Positions 46,076 to 59,209 of a stretch of DNA of 64,000 bases are shown here, piece after piece. Made by a program: the position numbers and the translations under genes. Positions within the stretch are counted from its first letter, which is position 1. Each line of letters begins with the position of its first letter. Below the pieces are notes generated by a model. The model had not been told where the DNA came from and did not search any database. It saw nothing but the letters and a program-made list of their open reading frames with translations. Origin of the DNA: Lineus longissimus (taxonomy: Eukaryota; Nemertea; Pilidiophora; Heteronemertea; Lineidae); NCBI RefSeq assembly GCF_910592395.1, contig NC_088312.1:21767292-21831291 (forward strand), in the 5' to 3' direction.

Positions 46076-46372
46076 AAGGATCATAGCCTGGTGGTTAACA
46101 CTACTGGCTACTGGCCACTCAATAGGGCCCGCGATCGATCCTGACCCAGAATTGTATTTCTGGATGAAATGGCGTGGCTTTCACGGAAATATGATTCCTG
46201 GCTATGCACAGTCCTTCGAATGAGACTGGCCTCAACTGAGGTTCCAGTAACTCGTATCTGGTGTCACGATATCAAATGAGAAACCAAATCGCTCATCCCG
46301 CCTTGGGGGAGGTGGAATACTCTATTGTGAATAAAACCGCCAAGTGCAGAGCGAACGCTAAAGAAGAAGAAC
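46076..46372 (+). mobile_element. tRNA-derived SINE next to 5S-like repeats
   Basis: Begins ATCATAGCCTGGTGGTTAAC, continues with TTTCTGGATGAAATGGCGTGG and CACAGTCCTTCGAATGAGAC, all shared with the 51294 and 62247 copies. Ends in AAGAAGAAGAA, a simple-repeat tail. The B box is degraded (GCGATCGATCC). Confidence 0.6.
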
Positions 46373-49300
46373 TATGTTTTGAAATTTCAACAAAAGCGTT
46401 GTGCAGACTGATATTAAAATAATATGCATGCCAAGTTTCATCCCAGTGCAACAGCAACTCCCTTGACATTTCTCCTCATTCCTCTATTAAGACTTGAGTT
46501 TCCCCTGGATCGACATCAAAGTCATTAAAAGTCATTAAAAGCTAACGCATCGTCAACACTCTATAAATATCAAAATAAAGTTAAAACAGTCCTAAAATAG
46601 ATCCAAACGAGACGCAACATTAAAAACTTGCCCTTATAGATAGGTACATTATTTGTTAGTGAATAATGGCTTATCGGCTGGTGAAATATGAATGTTGCCA
46701 TCTCGAGATGAAAACAGGAAGAACCCACAAGAAGACCTGCAGAGGTTGAGATCACATCCTATACAATTCATAAGACGAAGACAATGCAGACAATGCTTCC
46801 CACGCGGGGACGGAAAGTACTCAGTGACGTATTACCTTACTAAGTTGCTGGGGAAAAGGAAGTTGTGACGTTATGCTATTCCTGTTGGAATATCAAAGCA
46901 ACAAAAATGTTATATGTTGAAGAGTACTTTATACATAGGTTCATCTCGTCAGCTTGGAATGCACTCATCGTCTTGCCTGACGCTTTTTATAGGTCCGTTG
47001 TCATGGTGTACAAGTTGAACGACGCGCTCAGCTCCTTGTTTCAGACAAGACCTATCTTCCCCTAGGCGCTACTGAAACAGCAACCACTGTTGACTCTGCC
47101 TTCCCATGACATCACTGGGTTTCTATTGACTCTAAGTAAACTGACTGCTTTACAAAAACACATTTCACGACCCTTTCTGTTCAGACGATGTTGGCCCTAA
47201 TTCCCAGCCGCTAGTAGCGTTTGACTAAACGCATGTTAGGTTTTTCACCTTTCCTTTCATGATTTTGCCGAATTTTTTTCTAACTGCAAATAAACCCGTG
47301 AGTAAGATTTACAGTGATTTACCACGAATACATTCTGACAATGACTACGTGCTCTAGCCGCCAGCAACAGTTTACTAAACGCATCCGATTGTCTGTCCAT
47401 CCTTCATGTGACATGACGGAAAGACCTATACAATTTGCTTTATTGTTTCCAGTCAGTGCTCGCTTGTGATTTTGGATCCGCATCAAAATGTTTTTTCCGT
47501 ATCAAAGTTTCATTATTGTGCCCATGAATACAGAATATAGTCAATTACACTGCCTGGTGAAATATTTCATTTCGGCTCATTCTGACCTGGCTACAAATGG
47601 TTAAAACCTCACCACAACTCCACAACAGGCAACGTGTCAACTGGGGCATCTGTTGTGTCGTCAGCTGCCTTCCTGTAACCGTTGATAACCGATAATGAAT
47701 AGTGAAAAATAAAAAACACCGCACCACATTAACATAAATTGATTGACAAGAAACAAGTAATCTAATTTCATTGGCCTACCTAAAAAGTCAGTGTGACCAA
47801 AATACTTCCTCACGACACCAACGTCATCATCATCTTAAAAAAAGGTGATAGAACAATGTCGTAGGAAGCAAGGATATCTGGTGTGATGGCAATGTCCCCA
47901 AGAGCTGAAGTAACCGAATATGATCAACAAGCTGAACATGATAGCGTTCATGTGAAGTTGATGGTACATGTAGCATGATGTCAAGACTTTCATACAACAA
48001 GCAAACTGAACATCATAACATTGTTGTTTTCTTCACTTAACACGCGACCGTTTTCACTGATTATTTTATTTTGAAGCTGTCGAGTTTTTGTCGTTCTTTA
48101 TCAAGTTGGTAATGTTTTCGTATAGTTAAGATCTTGTCGCTTCGCTGCAATCGATGGATTTTTGTCGCAAAATGTCTAAACTTAGTACGTAACACCACCA
48201 TATCCGATGTTCGACTCGACTAAAATAGCCTTCCAGAGAGATTTAAAACAATTTAGCATTGTCTTTCATGTTCACGTGACCAGAAAAACCAAAGATAGAT
48301 ACCAGCATCCCTTCTTGCGTTCATTGTCAAATGACACCGCAATGATTTTCTACAAAACAGATGTGTAACTATAGCAACATTTGTGATATTTCTCCGGTTG
48401 ACTTGTTTGTTTTACGGTTTAATTCCATGTTGACTCATGTTTTTCCGACTCTTTGTGGTAAGATGAGACAGAAAGCTCTTCGAAGGTTTCTCCCCCGGGG
48501 TTCTCTTGATGAAGACAAAATCAGTTTGTGAACAAGTTGTGCGATTTTCATGTCGCAGAATCAATTGGGAATGATTTTGTGTTGTTTTCTCATAGTTTTT
48601 TTTCTGTAATGTGTTAAGATGTGACCATGGCATACATTTCTTTCATTAGACAGAGCTGTCCTGGATCGCTCGCATTCGCATAACTGCATGATTCAGGGAA
48701 TATGATATGAATGGGTTGAAAATAGCTTTTAGAGTAGAATGCATGGTTTGATCACGATTTCCCAGCCCAAATAAAAACAAGAGGCAGCTTGGGAGGAAAA
48801 CCCTCTCGCGAGAGTCAAGGAGAGTTTGTATTGGAAGGAAGGAGACTGGGTCGGGCGATACGCCTACATCGGTAACATCTGAAACGGTTAACTTGTTACT
48901 CTACATGTACTGAAATAGATGTTATCTGGTACGTGAGTTGCCCTCATATCTGACTCTTCGTCAATTATCGAGTTTTACTTAAAATTTGCCATGTCAGTGT
49001 TTCAGTATTGTCAACTCAACTTTTCCAAACCGTTTCAGACTTATCACGTTACATCAGCACTTTTCTTATCCGTCACCAGCTAAATAAAAAAGGCCCGATA
49101 ACCACTCTGAAGAATGGACAATAACATTTAACATTTTATTGTTGGAAATTTGTAGAAGACAATCGTGTCACTTGCTCTGCGGCATCTTAAGAGCACTTTG
49201 GGCCAGCTTTGCCAGGAAATCGTTTTCTCATTGACAGCTTTTCAGCTCATTGTAAACAACATTTCTCATTTAAGTAATCTGTAGAGTTTCGCCGCGAACT

Positions 49301-49589
49301 TACAGCATCGTCGAGGAGATGTACGTACATGTAACGACGAAAATCAAAGATTGTTTATGGTTTTTATTGGCTCGATCAAAATGACCTTAAGTCTGATTTC
49401 GTGCAGTTCGATCAAGCATAACCAGAAGTAACGTGGTAGGTAAGCCAGCATAAACACACGGCCGACGTATCGGTAGGCTGACTCAAGCGCTGCGGGTTTG
49501 CTTCCATATGAATGTATCAGGATTCGCCATATGTCGTTTAAAGATGGGCCGTGAATCACGTTACTTCCAAGCAATCTATCCAATGACCA
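46373..49589. other. No gene or repeat recognised
   Basis: AT-rich, unremarkable sequence; only short chance frames. Confidence 0.4.
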
Positions 49590-50640
49590 TTTGGTCTGAA
49601 CTCAACAAGAATGCAATCACGATAGCTGCATTATGTGCAAGTTATTGGGATAACATATCGCATGTGGCAGCTATAATAGTTTTGATTTGTATTTCACGCA
49701 GAGTAGTGACTGGAACGTTATAATATCGGTCAGTAGATGAAACATTATAGAGAGCAATTGCTTCCAATCAACCGAATAGAATAGCAAGTAGATACGCCCT
49801 CGGCAAGAAAGGATAGCGCCATTATGCCGGTCCAGGTGATCTCTGGGGAGCTACAATTCTAATTGTATTTCACGTAGCGGCTGGAACGTTTAGACGAAAG
49901 TGTAATTGTGTCGTAAAATAGCCTCATTTCCTTTAAATCTATCGAATTTGATGACCATAAGTTTTTACTTTGATATGAGACCAATCTCGATAGATGCATT
50001 CTGTGCACGGTATACCATTTCGCAATTGGTTTCAGGTAATGTTTAGATGAAATATTATAAAAGATGAAAATACTCGCCTTTTGCTTCCAGTCTATCGAAA
50101 CGGACTGACAATTTAGTCTTGTATTATGTGCATGGTATTGGATACCATTTCGCATATGACAGCAAAGCTCTTTTGAGTTGTATTTTACGATGAAACATAA
50201 TATAGAAGACCTATAATTGTAACGTGAAAAATACTGTTTTCCTTCTGATTTAACGAAGATTAGTACCATAAGGTCTAATCATGACCTCAGCAAGAACGCA
50301 ATCTCGATAGCTACATGTATCATTATGCGCTGTGGCAACAAAGTCTATCATTTGAAAGACTCGGAAGGCAGCTATTAGTTTAGCGCTGTGTGAATTAATA
50401 CAGCGCCTAGTATCATTTCGATGAAATGTGGTGATGGCGATGATCAGGAGGTGCCCTTTTCTGATATGCGAGTATAACAGGAGATTTATTCTATATTCGT
50501 CTTCCGTTACTTCTGACAACAAAATATGTTTCTGTTTTTAAATCTTCTAACACTGTACCTATTTATTTATCGCACCTTTTGGCTCGCGGTATGCTTAGTT
50601 GTATTCGACGTGGTAGCGGTATACGCCTACAATCCGGAAT
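49590..50640. repeat. Highly decayed tandem array with recurring blocks
   Basis: Recurring blocks: AAGAATGCAATCACGATAGC (49609) and AAGAACGCAATCTCGATAGC (50292) with ACCAATCTCGATAGATGCA (49979) between; TTGTATTTCACG at 49686 and 49863, TTGTATTTTACG (50178) and TTGTATTCGACG (50600); CTGGAACGTT at 49710 and 49881; TACCATTTCGCA at 50011 and 50144. Spacing is irregular, roughly 170-190 bp. The open frames here come from the repeat. Confidence 0.5.
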
Positions 50641-51293
50641 TACAATTTGCATTATAAAACTTCAGGGCTTTTGTTTGCTTGGAGAATATCTAACATGTCT
50701 TGCAAAAAGGTTAGCAACTTGTGGACGATAATCTGATTAACCAGCGGCAAAACACGTGTTTTGCCATCAGTCATAGCTACCAGAGCCTCCGTCTGACATT
50801 CTTTTTAATATACCTGTGGTGTTGTTGTGGTTTTTTTTACTTTATCTGATGTCCCACCATGTTTTAGCAAAAAGTATTTAATACGAAGTGACAACCTACA
50901 AAAATAACCTAAAAGGAGAGGCGGCGTGGGCGAACACTGATCTGATGACCTACTCATTTTCCGGCCTGAGTTTCTTTGGAACCAAATTGCTATTTCCGCA
51001 CCCATAACTCGGGCAACGGTTTGACATCATGGTGACAACTTGTCACCGGATGTGCCCTAATGGCAGCTTTGTGTGTATCAACTTAACCGATATTCAAATA
51101 CTTCGCCCTGCTAGGTCAGTATCAGGAGTTGGTGACCTGTACTGAGCGGGTGTCTAAATCTGGATCAGCAGCAAGACCTAGCACTAGTATTGCCCAACGG
51201 AAATTGGAAACCCATGCAGTAGAATAAAGCATTTTCTTGAGGTTCGAGCCATTATTATCGGAAGTTCATTTCTCGATAATAGGTTGATTCTCA

Positions 51294-51548
51294 AAGCCTG
51301 GAGGTTTAACACTGCTGGCTACCACGCAATTGGGTCCGGGTTCAATCCTTGGTAGAACCCAGGGTCGTATTCCTGGATGAACCGGCGTGGCTCTCAAGGA
51401 AATAAAATGTCTGGCTTTTCACAACACATGATTAGTACATCAGTCAAGTAAAAGATCTCACATGGGTAGACAGTAGCCTATAGTGGACTCCGGCAAATTC
51501 CAATAGGATAACGACGCCGGTAATGATATGATGATGATCATGATGATA
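51294..51548 (+). mobile_element. tRNA-derived SINE with ATG-rich simple tail
   Basis: Head resembles a tRNA promoter: AGCCTGGAGGTTTAACACTGC (A-box-like region) and GGGTTCAATCC (B box). Then CCTGGATGAACCGGCGTGG, shared with the 46076 and 62247 copies. The 3' end runs into an ATGATGATCATGATG simple repeat, a common SINE tail. Confidence 0.6.
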
Positions 51549-53369
51549 TTCTCTTTTCTGGTATACCGACTGCAAATATCACGAGCAGCACTGACGATGA
51601 CGGAACGAAGGTGTTACGATCACCCTGATTGGACAGTACTAAAGAATTGGCAAATAGCAACCAATCACTACCCTTTTCCCATTTCACAAGTGCTTTGTTT
51701 ACACTCGTTGATCTCTTCCATTCCTACAGGAAATGCTCTTCCAGCGAAAATACGTTCGTATCTTCGTTCTCACGAAAGAGCAAGAAAGCCACAATTTAGA
51801 AGAAGCATTATCCCCTCCGGATATGCTGGATAAATGTCACGATTTTGATGGTCCTTCTAAGAGCAGTATAAGAAGGGTGTTGTGTTCACCAAGGGCAGCT
51901 TATGTAGTCCTCGAACCATAAGCTCGCCTTCTCACGACTATTCATAATGATGGAGCCAAGAAACGTTGTGCTCGCAAATCGCTCAAATATAACACTTGAG
52001 AATAATAAAGAAATATGCGGGCTTGCTTCTCGGATCGAAATTGCATGTACGGATGTTACGTTTTTAAGAGTTGCACCATCTAAAGTGTCCTGAAACGCGG
52101 AATTAGGTCAGAGGAAATCGTGTCAATGTGTTGTCTAGGGTTCCCCAAACCAGGAGGGAGTGCTGAGAAAATGAAACTGTATAGGACATTGGACAGAATT
52201 CCCTTGCCTTATTTGGAAGTCGTTGTTTTTAGATTAAAAATGGCGTCATCATACAAAATAGCATGTACGTTGATAGTTCCCCGATTTGCATTGCGACAAG
52301 ATACATACATTACAGTAGTTATTTCCAAATATGACCACTGAGACTATTTCTGCCAGGGAATCCTCATTCAGGATGTTAGTCGGCTCTTCATTGGTACCGG
52401 TAGAGTAAGGTGGATACGCCTTCCTTCATGCAATTATCCATTTCAACAATTCATGGTTAGTCCGGACCAGGAAACGACATCCTAACTGGAAAAGAATAGC
52501 CTTCTTTATATATTCCTCAGTGCATTTAATGATTGCATACTCACCAAGATGGCTACCCTGAAACATTAACATGCCGTACCTTTGTACCAGTCTCTGGTAC
52601 TGTTAACACTGTTAGCGGAGAAAACATATCATTCTCCACTTGATAAGATAACTCTGACTCAAATACCAGTTTATCACTGATAACGCTAGAATACAGAATA
52701 CTGGAAGCATGTCGTATACAAGCGGAATGTACGTTCGGACGGCAATGCAAGGTAGCCTATATTGTACCGATAATGTACAATATCTTGCAATCACACAACA
52801 AAATGAATCACCCTCGAACAGGATTCGTGACTTTTAGTCGGGTCTCGTATCGAGTTTGAATGCAGAGTTTACGTTCTACGAGATCCGGTTTCATTCATTT
52901 GTTTGGCTCTACTCGAAGGCGGTTGTGGATCGGAGACGGTCATCAGAATTGAACTGTTAGTACAACGTAAATTTCAAGAGTGCGTTATGTTTGGCAATAA
53001 AGCTATGTCTACTTAAAGTTTGATCGAGGGTTAAAGCTATCAATGATGGTACATCAGGGAGACACGTACCCTAAGCCGTCTTGGAATTAAGTGCGACACC
53101 AGTAGACTGGGATTAAGGTCGGAAGAAAAGAGATGAGGAATCGAGACATTACTACTCGGGATTTCAGAGCCAGCTTAGCAAGAAGGTGTTAGAGTCGATA
53201 GACATTGTATTGCCCGCGGAAATCAATGAAGTAAAACCTTTGGTGCCTGGGTCTGATAATCCACGCGTCGAGTTCATCAAAGATGTGGCCATCATCCATG
53301 GTATCAAAGATGTGCCGTCAGCTGGTATACGTAGTTAAGACTCCACGAACCGTTTTAAAATAGGCCGGG
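51549..53369. other. No supported gene; exon-like fragments
   Basis: 51731 onward follows a good acceptor (TTCCATTCCTACAG) and stays open in two frames, to 51833 and to 51921. 53107-53337 is open for about 75 codons with protein-like composition. No family recognised and each ends in a stop, so they remain unassigned. Confidence 0.3.
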
Positions 53370-53525
53370 TCTATTTGGCAAGCGGCTCGCCGAACAGGCA
53401 TCTTTTTTTGCCCTGCTTGGAGAGCCGCTTGTCAAACAGCACTAAAAATCAACTCTGTTCGGCAAGCCGGGCTTGCCAAACAGGGCAAAAATACTACCCT
53501 CTTTGGCGAGCCGGAGAGGTTACAA
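53370..53525. repeat. Palindrome-rich repeat with TTGGCAAGCC motifs
   Basis: TTTGGCAAGCGGCTC (53374) is inverted at GAGCCGCTTGTCAAA (53422); GGCAAGCCGGGCTTGCC (53461) is itself a palindrome; a further TTTGGCGAGCCGG follows at 53501. A related palindrome occurs at 53869. Confidence 0.6.
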
Positions 53526-53868
53526 CATGTTGGCCAATCAGAGAGCAGTGACGTCATATTCGAATTTATATGCGCATATTTAACAATGGCCGACTTCCCG
53601 CTCTCGATTCAATTTTTGTTATTAAACTCGAGTTTTGGCCAATAATCCATGAAGAAGCATGTACATGTACATGACTTTATGGATTTACAAAAAAAGTCAT
53701 AAACGTGATTTAACTGAGAAGCATGTTAAATGCATTAGTGTGCATTTCTAAAGGCGTTTCACTGTAACTCCAGTGTTGCTGACCGTGTTGCCACGAATGA
53801 TAATGAGCTCCTGGATGGTTGAATATGCATGAGTTCGGCTCTCTATCTAGGGCAGAAAAAAGGCGCTG

Positions 53869-53891
53869 TTTGGTAAGCCGGGCTTGCCAAA
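53869..53891. repeat. 23 bp palindrome, NFI-site-like
   Basis: TTTGG(T)AAGCCGGGCTTGCCAAA: near-perfect palindrome with TTGG...GCCAA half-sites at the spacing of nuclear factor I sites. It repeats the core of the 53461 palindrome. Confidence 0.5.
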
Positions 53892-56270
53892 TAGTCACTT
53901 CCTTTAAAATAATGAAGCTTTCCAAGGCACAGGTAGTATACAGTCGTTTTACTGTACTGCTCGGTGCTTGCAGCAGTGTCACCAGCTGAGCATGTCGATC
54001 TACGAGTGTCGTGCATATATCCATCCTTCATTGAAAGTCGGTGAGTGCCACAAGTTGGCTACTGGGCCGGCTAAGAGTCGGAGTTTAACTCCCGTACATC
54101 TTTCGTTCCCAGAAGTAGAGAAGCCCATCATGACACAAGTTGCAAAGACAGAGGCCAACAGAATTCCATGTAGGCATTATAAGTTAATTCTTATTTTGAT
54201 ACGAGTCACCTCGATGTATGCCTATATTCGTGTTGGCAAGATCGGATAGTTCGACGAAGAGTCTGTTTTATTGTCCCCGCTCAATTCTATAATATTTCTG
54301 TCTGGAACTCCTTTCGAACTCCCTGTTGGCAATACTGTTTCGTCTCCCATTAGCAGCTCTGTCTTAATGACTATTCCGAGACCAGTAGAAGCTCTGGATT
54401 ATTGGGTTGTTACTTGGCCTCCGGCGTCAACAGCATTACCGTAAGTACCCCCCCCCCCTCACGCGACGAATGTGGTCCAGACTACACTGACATTAAATGA
54501 TCCTCTTTTGGCCTCTCATCGCTACTACAGTAACTATACCAGGGTAAACAATTCGCAGGTTGAACAACCAACGAGCATAATTCAAGCTTTCACAACGCAG
54601 CATTTCTGAGGACGTGACAAAATAGAGCCTCGTCAAACCGTCAGACATCTTGAGGCAAGTTTGAGTCCTCTTCAATTATTCATTTTCTAACTCGGTACAT
54701 GATGGTTTTGAGCAGCTGTCTTAATGGTCGTTCGGAGGCTATTTTAGATGCGCTGATTATTCTGTAACGGCATTATGGCTGGTTATAACAATAAAAAGTT
54801 ATGAAAATAAATATTGCTTCGAGGTTTACACATTGGGAATTATAAGGCAACACACACATGAAACGCGTTTTTCTTTTTTGTGACCTTCACAAAGTTTACC
54901 ACTCATTGATAGTATACAATCATCAACTATGTATGTCCTTTCATTTGATAGATTTTGAACCCACGCACCTCGGCGCCATAATAATGTTCAGCGCGTGCCG
55001 TGCAGAATAGCGAAGGCGCAGCTCAGCCCGCCACCTGTTTGTCTCGCTTGTCTCACGGGTCGTGTTTATCAAAGCCGGGGAGAGTAATCAACTCCACGTA
55101 AGACACATTCTAAGCTTCTTAATGACTGCTTGGTCAATAGAGGAGAGATAAACCTTGAGATGGTCGCCGGCCATGTTTTGACAAACACAGTGTACACTGT
55201 TACGTGACTGTACATTTTGTACACATGCACATGATATACAAGTAAAAAATCGGAGGTCATTACGCTCTGTATAGAAAGTGATGCAGAGGAAAATAAGGCC
55301 CGTAGAAACCGCCCATATTTTCCTGCGCATGACATAATTTGTCAGATACGCTTATTTGATTGGTTAATGTTAACAAATGATCAGCCAAAGAGAAATAGTT
55401 TTTTCAGCAGTGCCTGTAGTGTTTTTGTGACTACTAAGTTGTAACACCTTGCAAGGTGGAGCGAGGCTGTATTGAACGAGTGCCCTGGCTAGGAAACTCA
55501 CTGTTTGAGGCATCAATGGGAGTCGGCAGCTGTACCAGCTATTACAGCGGTATCGTGTCATAGAGTACCTACGCCCATAAGTCTACATCAGACCAGACAA
55601 GTTCGCGTACTTGAAGGATGGACGGGTCATGGCATTTGGCATTCTAGCGATCCCACCCTATGATAATGATCGCCGGCTGCGATCACCGATTCTTGTCGTA
55701 TACACCTGAGTTAACCACCGCAAACGAGCGAGCTGTCGCATGCGATCACAATCGCAGGCTGCAGCAATTCAAATCACTGGTTTGCGGGGCGATATAAGTC
55801 TACGGAAAATATCTTTGATGCAATTCAAAAATGCTGACGATGGATGACTAAATGGACGTTCATCCAGGCCGATAATTGATTGATGACAGCGGCTACAGCT
55901 GTAACCACCGAACAATGAAGAAATCGTGACAGGAAAGTAAGAAGATAACGATTCGCCGTTTATGTAGGCAGGCTGTGGTGAGACCTATTGAGTGATGACA
56001 ATATGAGACTGACATTTACATATGGATGAAGCCTGGCGGCTTAAACAGCGCTTTGCTATATTTGATTTATAAAATGTGCTGTAGAAATATCCTTCCATCT
56101 GTTGCTTCCTGTGTTGTCATTTCTTGTCGTATAATGCTGGGCAATCCGCTGAAACTTAACATTCATGGTATTTGTCTATCAGTGTACACTACGGCATTGT
56201 TGAAAATAATACATTTAGTACATGAACAAAAATATTTTGTAATCTTCATTCTGCCTTGACGTCAACTTGC
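53892..56270. other. No supported gene
   Basis: A frame at 54250-54438 is open for 60 codons without an ATG at its start. A C-run (about 10 C) sits at 54448. Nothing else recognised. Confidence 0.4.
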
Positions 56271-56526
56271 CCGAAACCCCTACTTGTGTCTAGGCATACT
56301 GAGGCATCAGGGCCCGAAACCCCTACTTGTGTCTAGGCATACTGAGGCATCAGGGCCCGAAACCCCTACTTGTGTCTAGGCATACTGAGGCATCAGGGCC
56401 CGAAACCCCTACTTGTGTCTAGGCATACTGAGGCATCAGGGCCCGAAACCCCTACTTGTGTCTAGGTATACTGAGGCATCAGGGCCCGAAACCCCTACTT
56501 GTGTCTAGGCATACTGAGGCATCAGG
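56271..56526. repeat. Minisatellite, 6 x 43 bp, almost identical units
   Basis: CCGAAACCCCTACTTGTGTC starts at 56271, 56314, 56357, 56400, 56443 and 56486. The only difference I see is C to T in the fifth unit (TAGGTATA). Units abut, so this is not a CRISPR array. Confidence 0.95.
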
Positions 56527-59027
56527 AACCGATTCATCAAGTAGACTTAGCGACTGGAATAAATGAGGCTCAGCAAAAAACCGGTCGAAAAGGACAACAG
56601 ACAATATACAATTTCACAGTTATAGCTGCATGTTATAACAATGATAAGAATTCTCTTTGCGACGATCCCTTACAAAAGCTACCCCGACACCCCCGCTGGG
56701 AATTCCGGACAAGCTGATTGCGGTAAACCTCTCCCTTATTTATTGATCTTGCTTATCAGTCTTAGTGTTTTTATGAAAACACCGACTAATTCGTCGACAT
56801 TTACCGAGATGTAAACTACCTAGTTTTAAAACTGCTTACACGTAAACTGCTTTCCACTGACTTAAATTTAGGCCAGTGAGAGTTGATGTCATGTTTCTCG
56901 TCACCATTCTCGCCAATTTGGAGCCTGCACAGAGGCCAGAGCTAGCAGAAAAACACAAGTAAAATTATAGGGGATGAGATCTACCCCCGGTTGGTCCAAT
57001 TTTCCAATGCCTCAGTAATTTTTCAGGTTTCTGGCAGATGAAATTATCCAATGAATTTGTGTTTTTCATCAAGAAAATCATGGTCAGATTTACTGATAAG
57101 GAAAGATGAAAGAGGAAGGAAGACCCTCACAAATTTCCCGAAAGTTGCTGACGAAATTTTCATCGACCCCAGGTACAATGTGTTTACCAAAGGAATAAAA
57201 GTACACGTAGTTCGTGCATCTGTTACAAGTATTCTTTTCATTGAATTTATTCATTTGCCTGATGACACCATAATATCAAGATGTTACGTTATTTAACCTT
57301 TCGATTAGTTCGAATAGTACATGGAAAACAAAAGCTTTACAATGACCTTTTTATACTTTCCAACATTCCTTGTCAATCCAGACAATAACATGGGGATTTT
57401 CCGGAATATTTCGTTTGCAATCGACATTTTTTCTGCGTTGGTAATCAAGTGATTAAAAAAACAACGCAAAAAGGGCAGAAACTAACGGAAAGGTTCCGGG
57501 CCTACCGGCTTATAGTCGAGCTTTAACAGAAGAACCATTTATTCTGTGACAAGGAAAAGGATGTACAAGTATATCAAGTTGAGAAAGATTCTGGAGCGCC
57601 AAGTACATACCATTAAAAATATGACTCTGTGATCAGAAGAAAAGTGGTAGACAGAGAAACAATATCTGTCGAGGTATTTCCAATAGCGATACGTCTGGTA
57701 ATAGCAAACCAGCAGCACCCCCACCTCCGTCTCCAGTTATAGCCACGAAAGGATACGGCGCCGAAATCGAGGGGGAGTATTTCATTCAACAGGTGTTAAA
57801 ATAGAGCGTGTTTTTTTCCATCAACAGCAATCTAGACAATAGAGTTCATCATCTCATCACGATTAAGCGAAGTTGTTTACATTTAACAATACAACGCTTT
57901 TATCATCTCGGGTTATGCCCTGAGAAATTATGACACAATAAGATGCTGTAACTCCTCCATTTATTAATGTAGCGTAGGTGTTTGAAGATTGTAATGTTGG
58001 GTTGCTATGGCTCCGACTAAAAACAAGAGTTGAATCAAGGCAAACCCGTATTGGCATGAGCTAAATATCAAAAGGTCATGCCATGTTTCTCTGCAACTGT
58101 GTTCTTGACAAATTATCTGCTGACAATAAATGTGTTGACAGTGAGAAAAATTGTCCAGTTTTTTCACCTGTCATAAAGGAAATGAGAGATTGGGACACAT
58201 AATCACCTTATAGCTTTACTTTTTCGTCGACAGTTTTTTTCTTAACCGAAAAAAGCTTACGGACGACATACAACAACATTGGTATATCTACATCTTGAAA
58301 AAACAGATTCCGAACTTTATACTGAGAATCATTTAGAACTGCCTCAAAGCCTACCAAGCTTGGTCCAAGTTATCAAAGTAGTCACTAACTTGGCGTGTAC
58401 CTTTACATGGTCTAATAGGCTAACTTAAAGAGACAAAGCCAACTCAGTACCGACGCTTCCTTTAAACTGCGGATGGCGGCCTAACCTTGGAATGGAAGAG
58501 GCCTAAGGGATTAGAATAACGTTGGTCTAAGGCCTTTTTTCATGATAACGGACAGCATTAACAATTAGGCAGCCACTGGAACAATGCACTGGATATTTCA
58601 GTAAAAATGTCGGTGACGAAAGAAAAGGCCAGTCACTGATATGCGCGTACCCATTACTGACTCGGTGGAAGCTTTAAGCTAATGGACATGACATCCTTCA
58701 GAATATAAAGAAGTTCGGCTTTTTAAAAAAGCTTACTTCTGTGTATATGATATTAGGGATATGCGATGTCGTCGACTAATCAAAACCTTTGGCAAAACAA
58801 GTTTTTTTGTTTGATAAAATTGTGGAGGTATCGGGTGATGTGCTTGGTCGGAAGTGACGACAAATACAACATATTTCTTGTCAAGTAGGCAGACGACATT
58901 TCTCTGAAACGATTTTGCCTCATATTTCGAAAGTAGTTTTCTCAAAATGTACAAACCGATATATTTCCGTTAACTATATACCAATACATACGGCATAGTT
59001 CACTTTCCGATCAAAGACAAAGTTATT
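56527..59027. other. No supported gene
   Basis: Longest frame with an ATG is 57051-57296 (81 codons, plus strand); no domain or codon signal convincing enough to call it. Confidence 0.4.
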
Positions 59028-59209
59028 TTATTCGTCCGCGATTTCGCTCATGCATAACCAATCGTGGTGATTACTTTTGCAGTTGCTCAGGAAGGCAGCA
59101 GGGGTAACAACGTATCATGTAATCACCCGTCACCCCTTCCATTTGCCAGATGAACTGCGAGTACGACACTAAAAATTAGTTATGCATGAGCGATATCGCG
59201 TACGAATAA
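59028..59209. mobile_element. 182 bp MITE
   Basis: Inverted ends of 31 bp: TTATTCGTCCGCGATTTCGC... (59028-59058) against ...CGATATCGCGTACGAATAA (59179-59209), three mismatches. Non-coding interior. Confidence 0.7.

Noticed and set aside
51731-51921. Two open frames following a good acceptor
   Set aside because: No upstream partner exon found and no family; frame choice cannot be made.
53107-53337. About 75 codons open on the plus strand with protein-like composition
   Set aside because: No start codon or good acceptor, no family; open stretches of this size are common in this window.
54250-54438. 60-codon plus-strand stretch ending in an in-frame stop at a GTAAGT-like site
   Set aside because: No ATG, preceded by a stop, no acceptor; hydrophobic/proline-rich sequence matches nothing known to me.
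56271-56526. CRISPR-like regular array
   Set aside because: Units abut without unique spacers and the rest of the window is an animal genome; it is a minisatellite.
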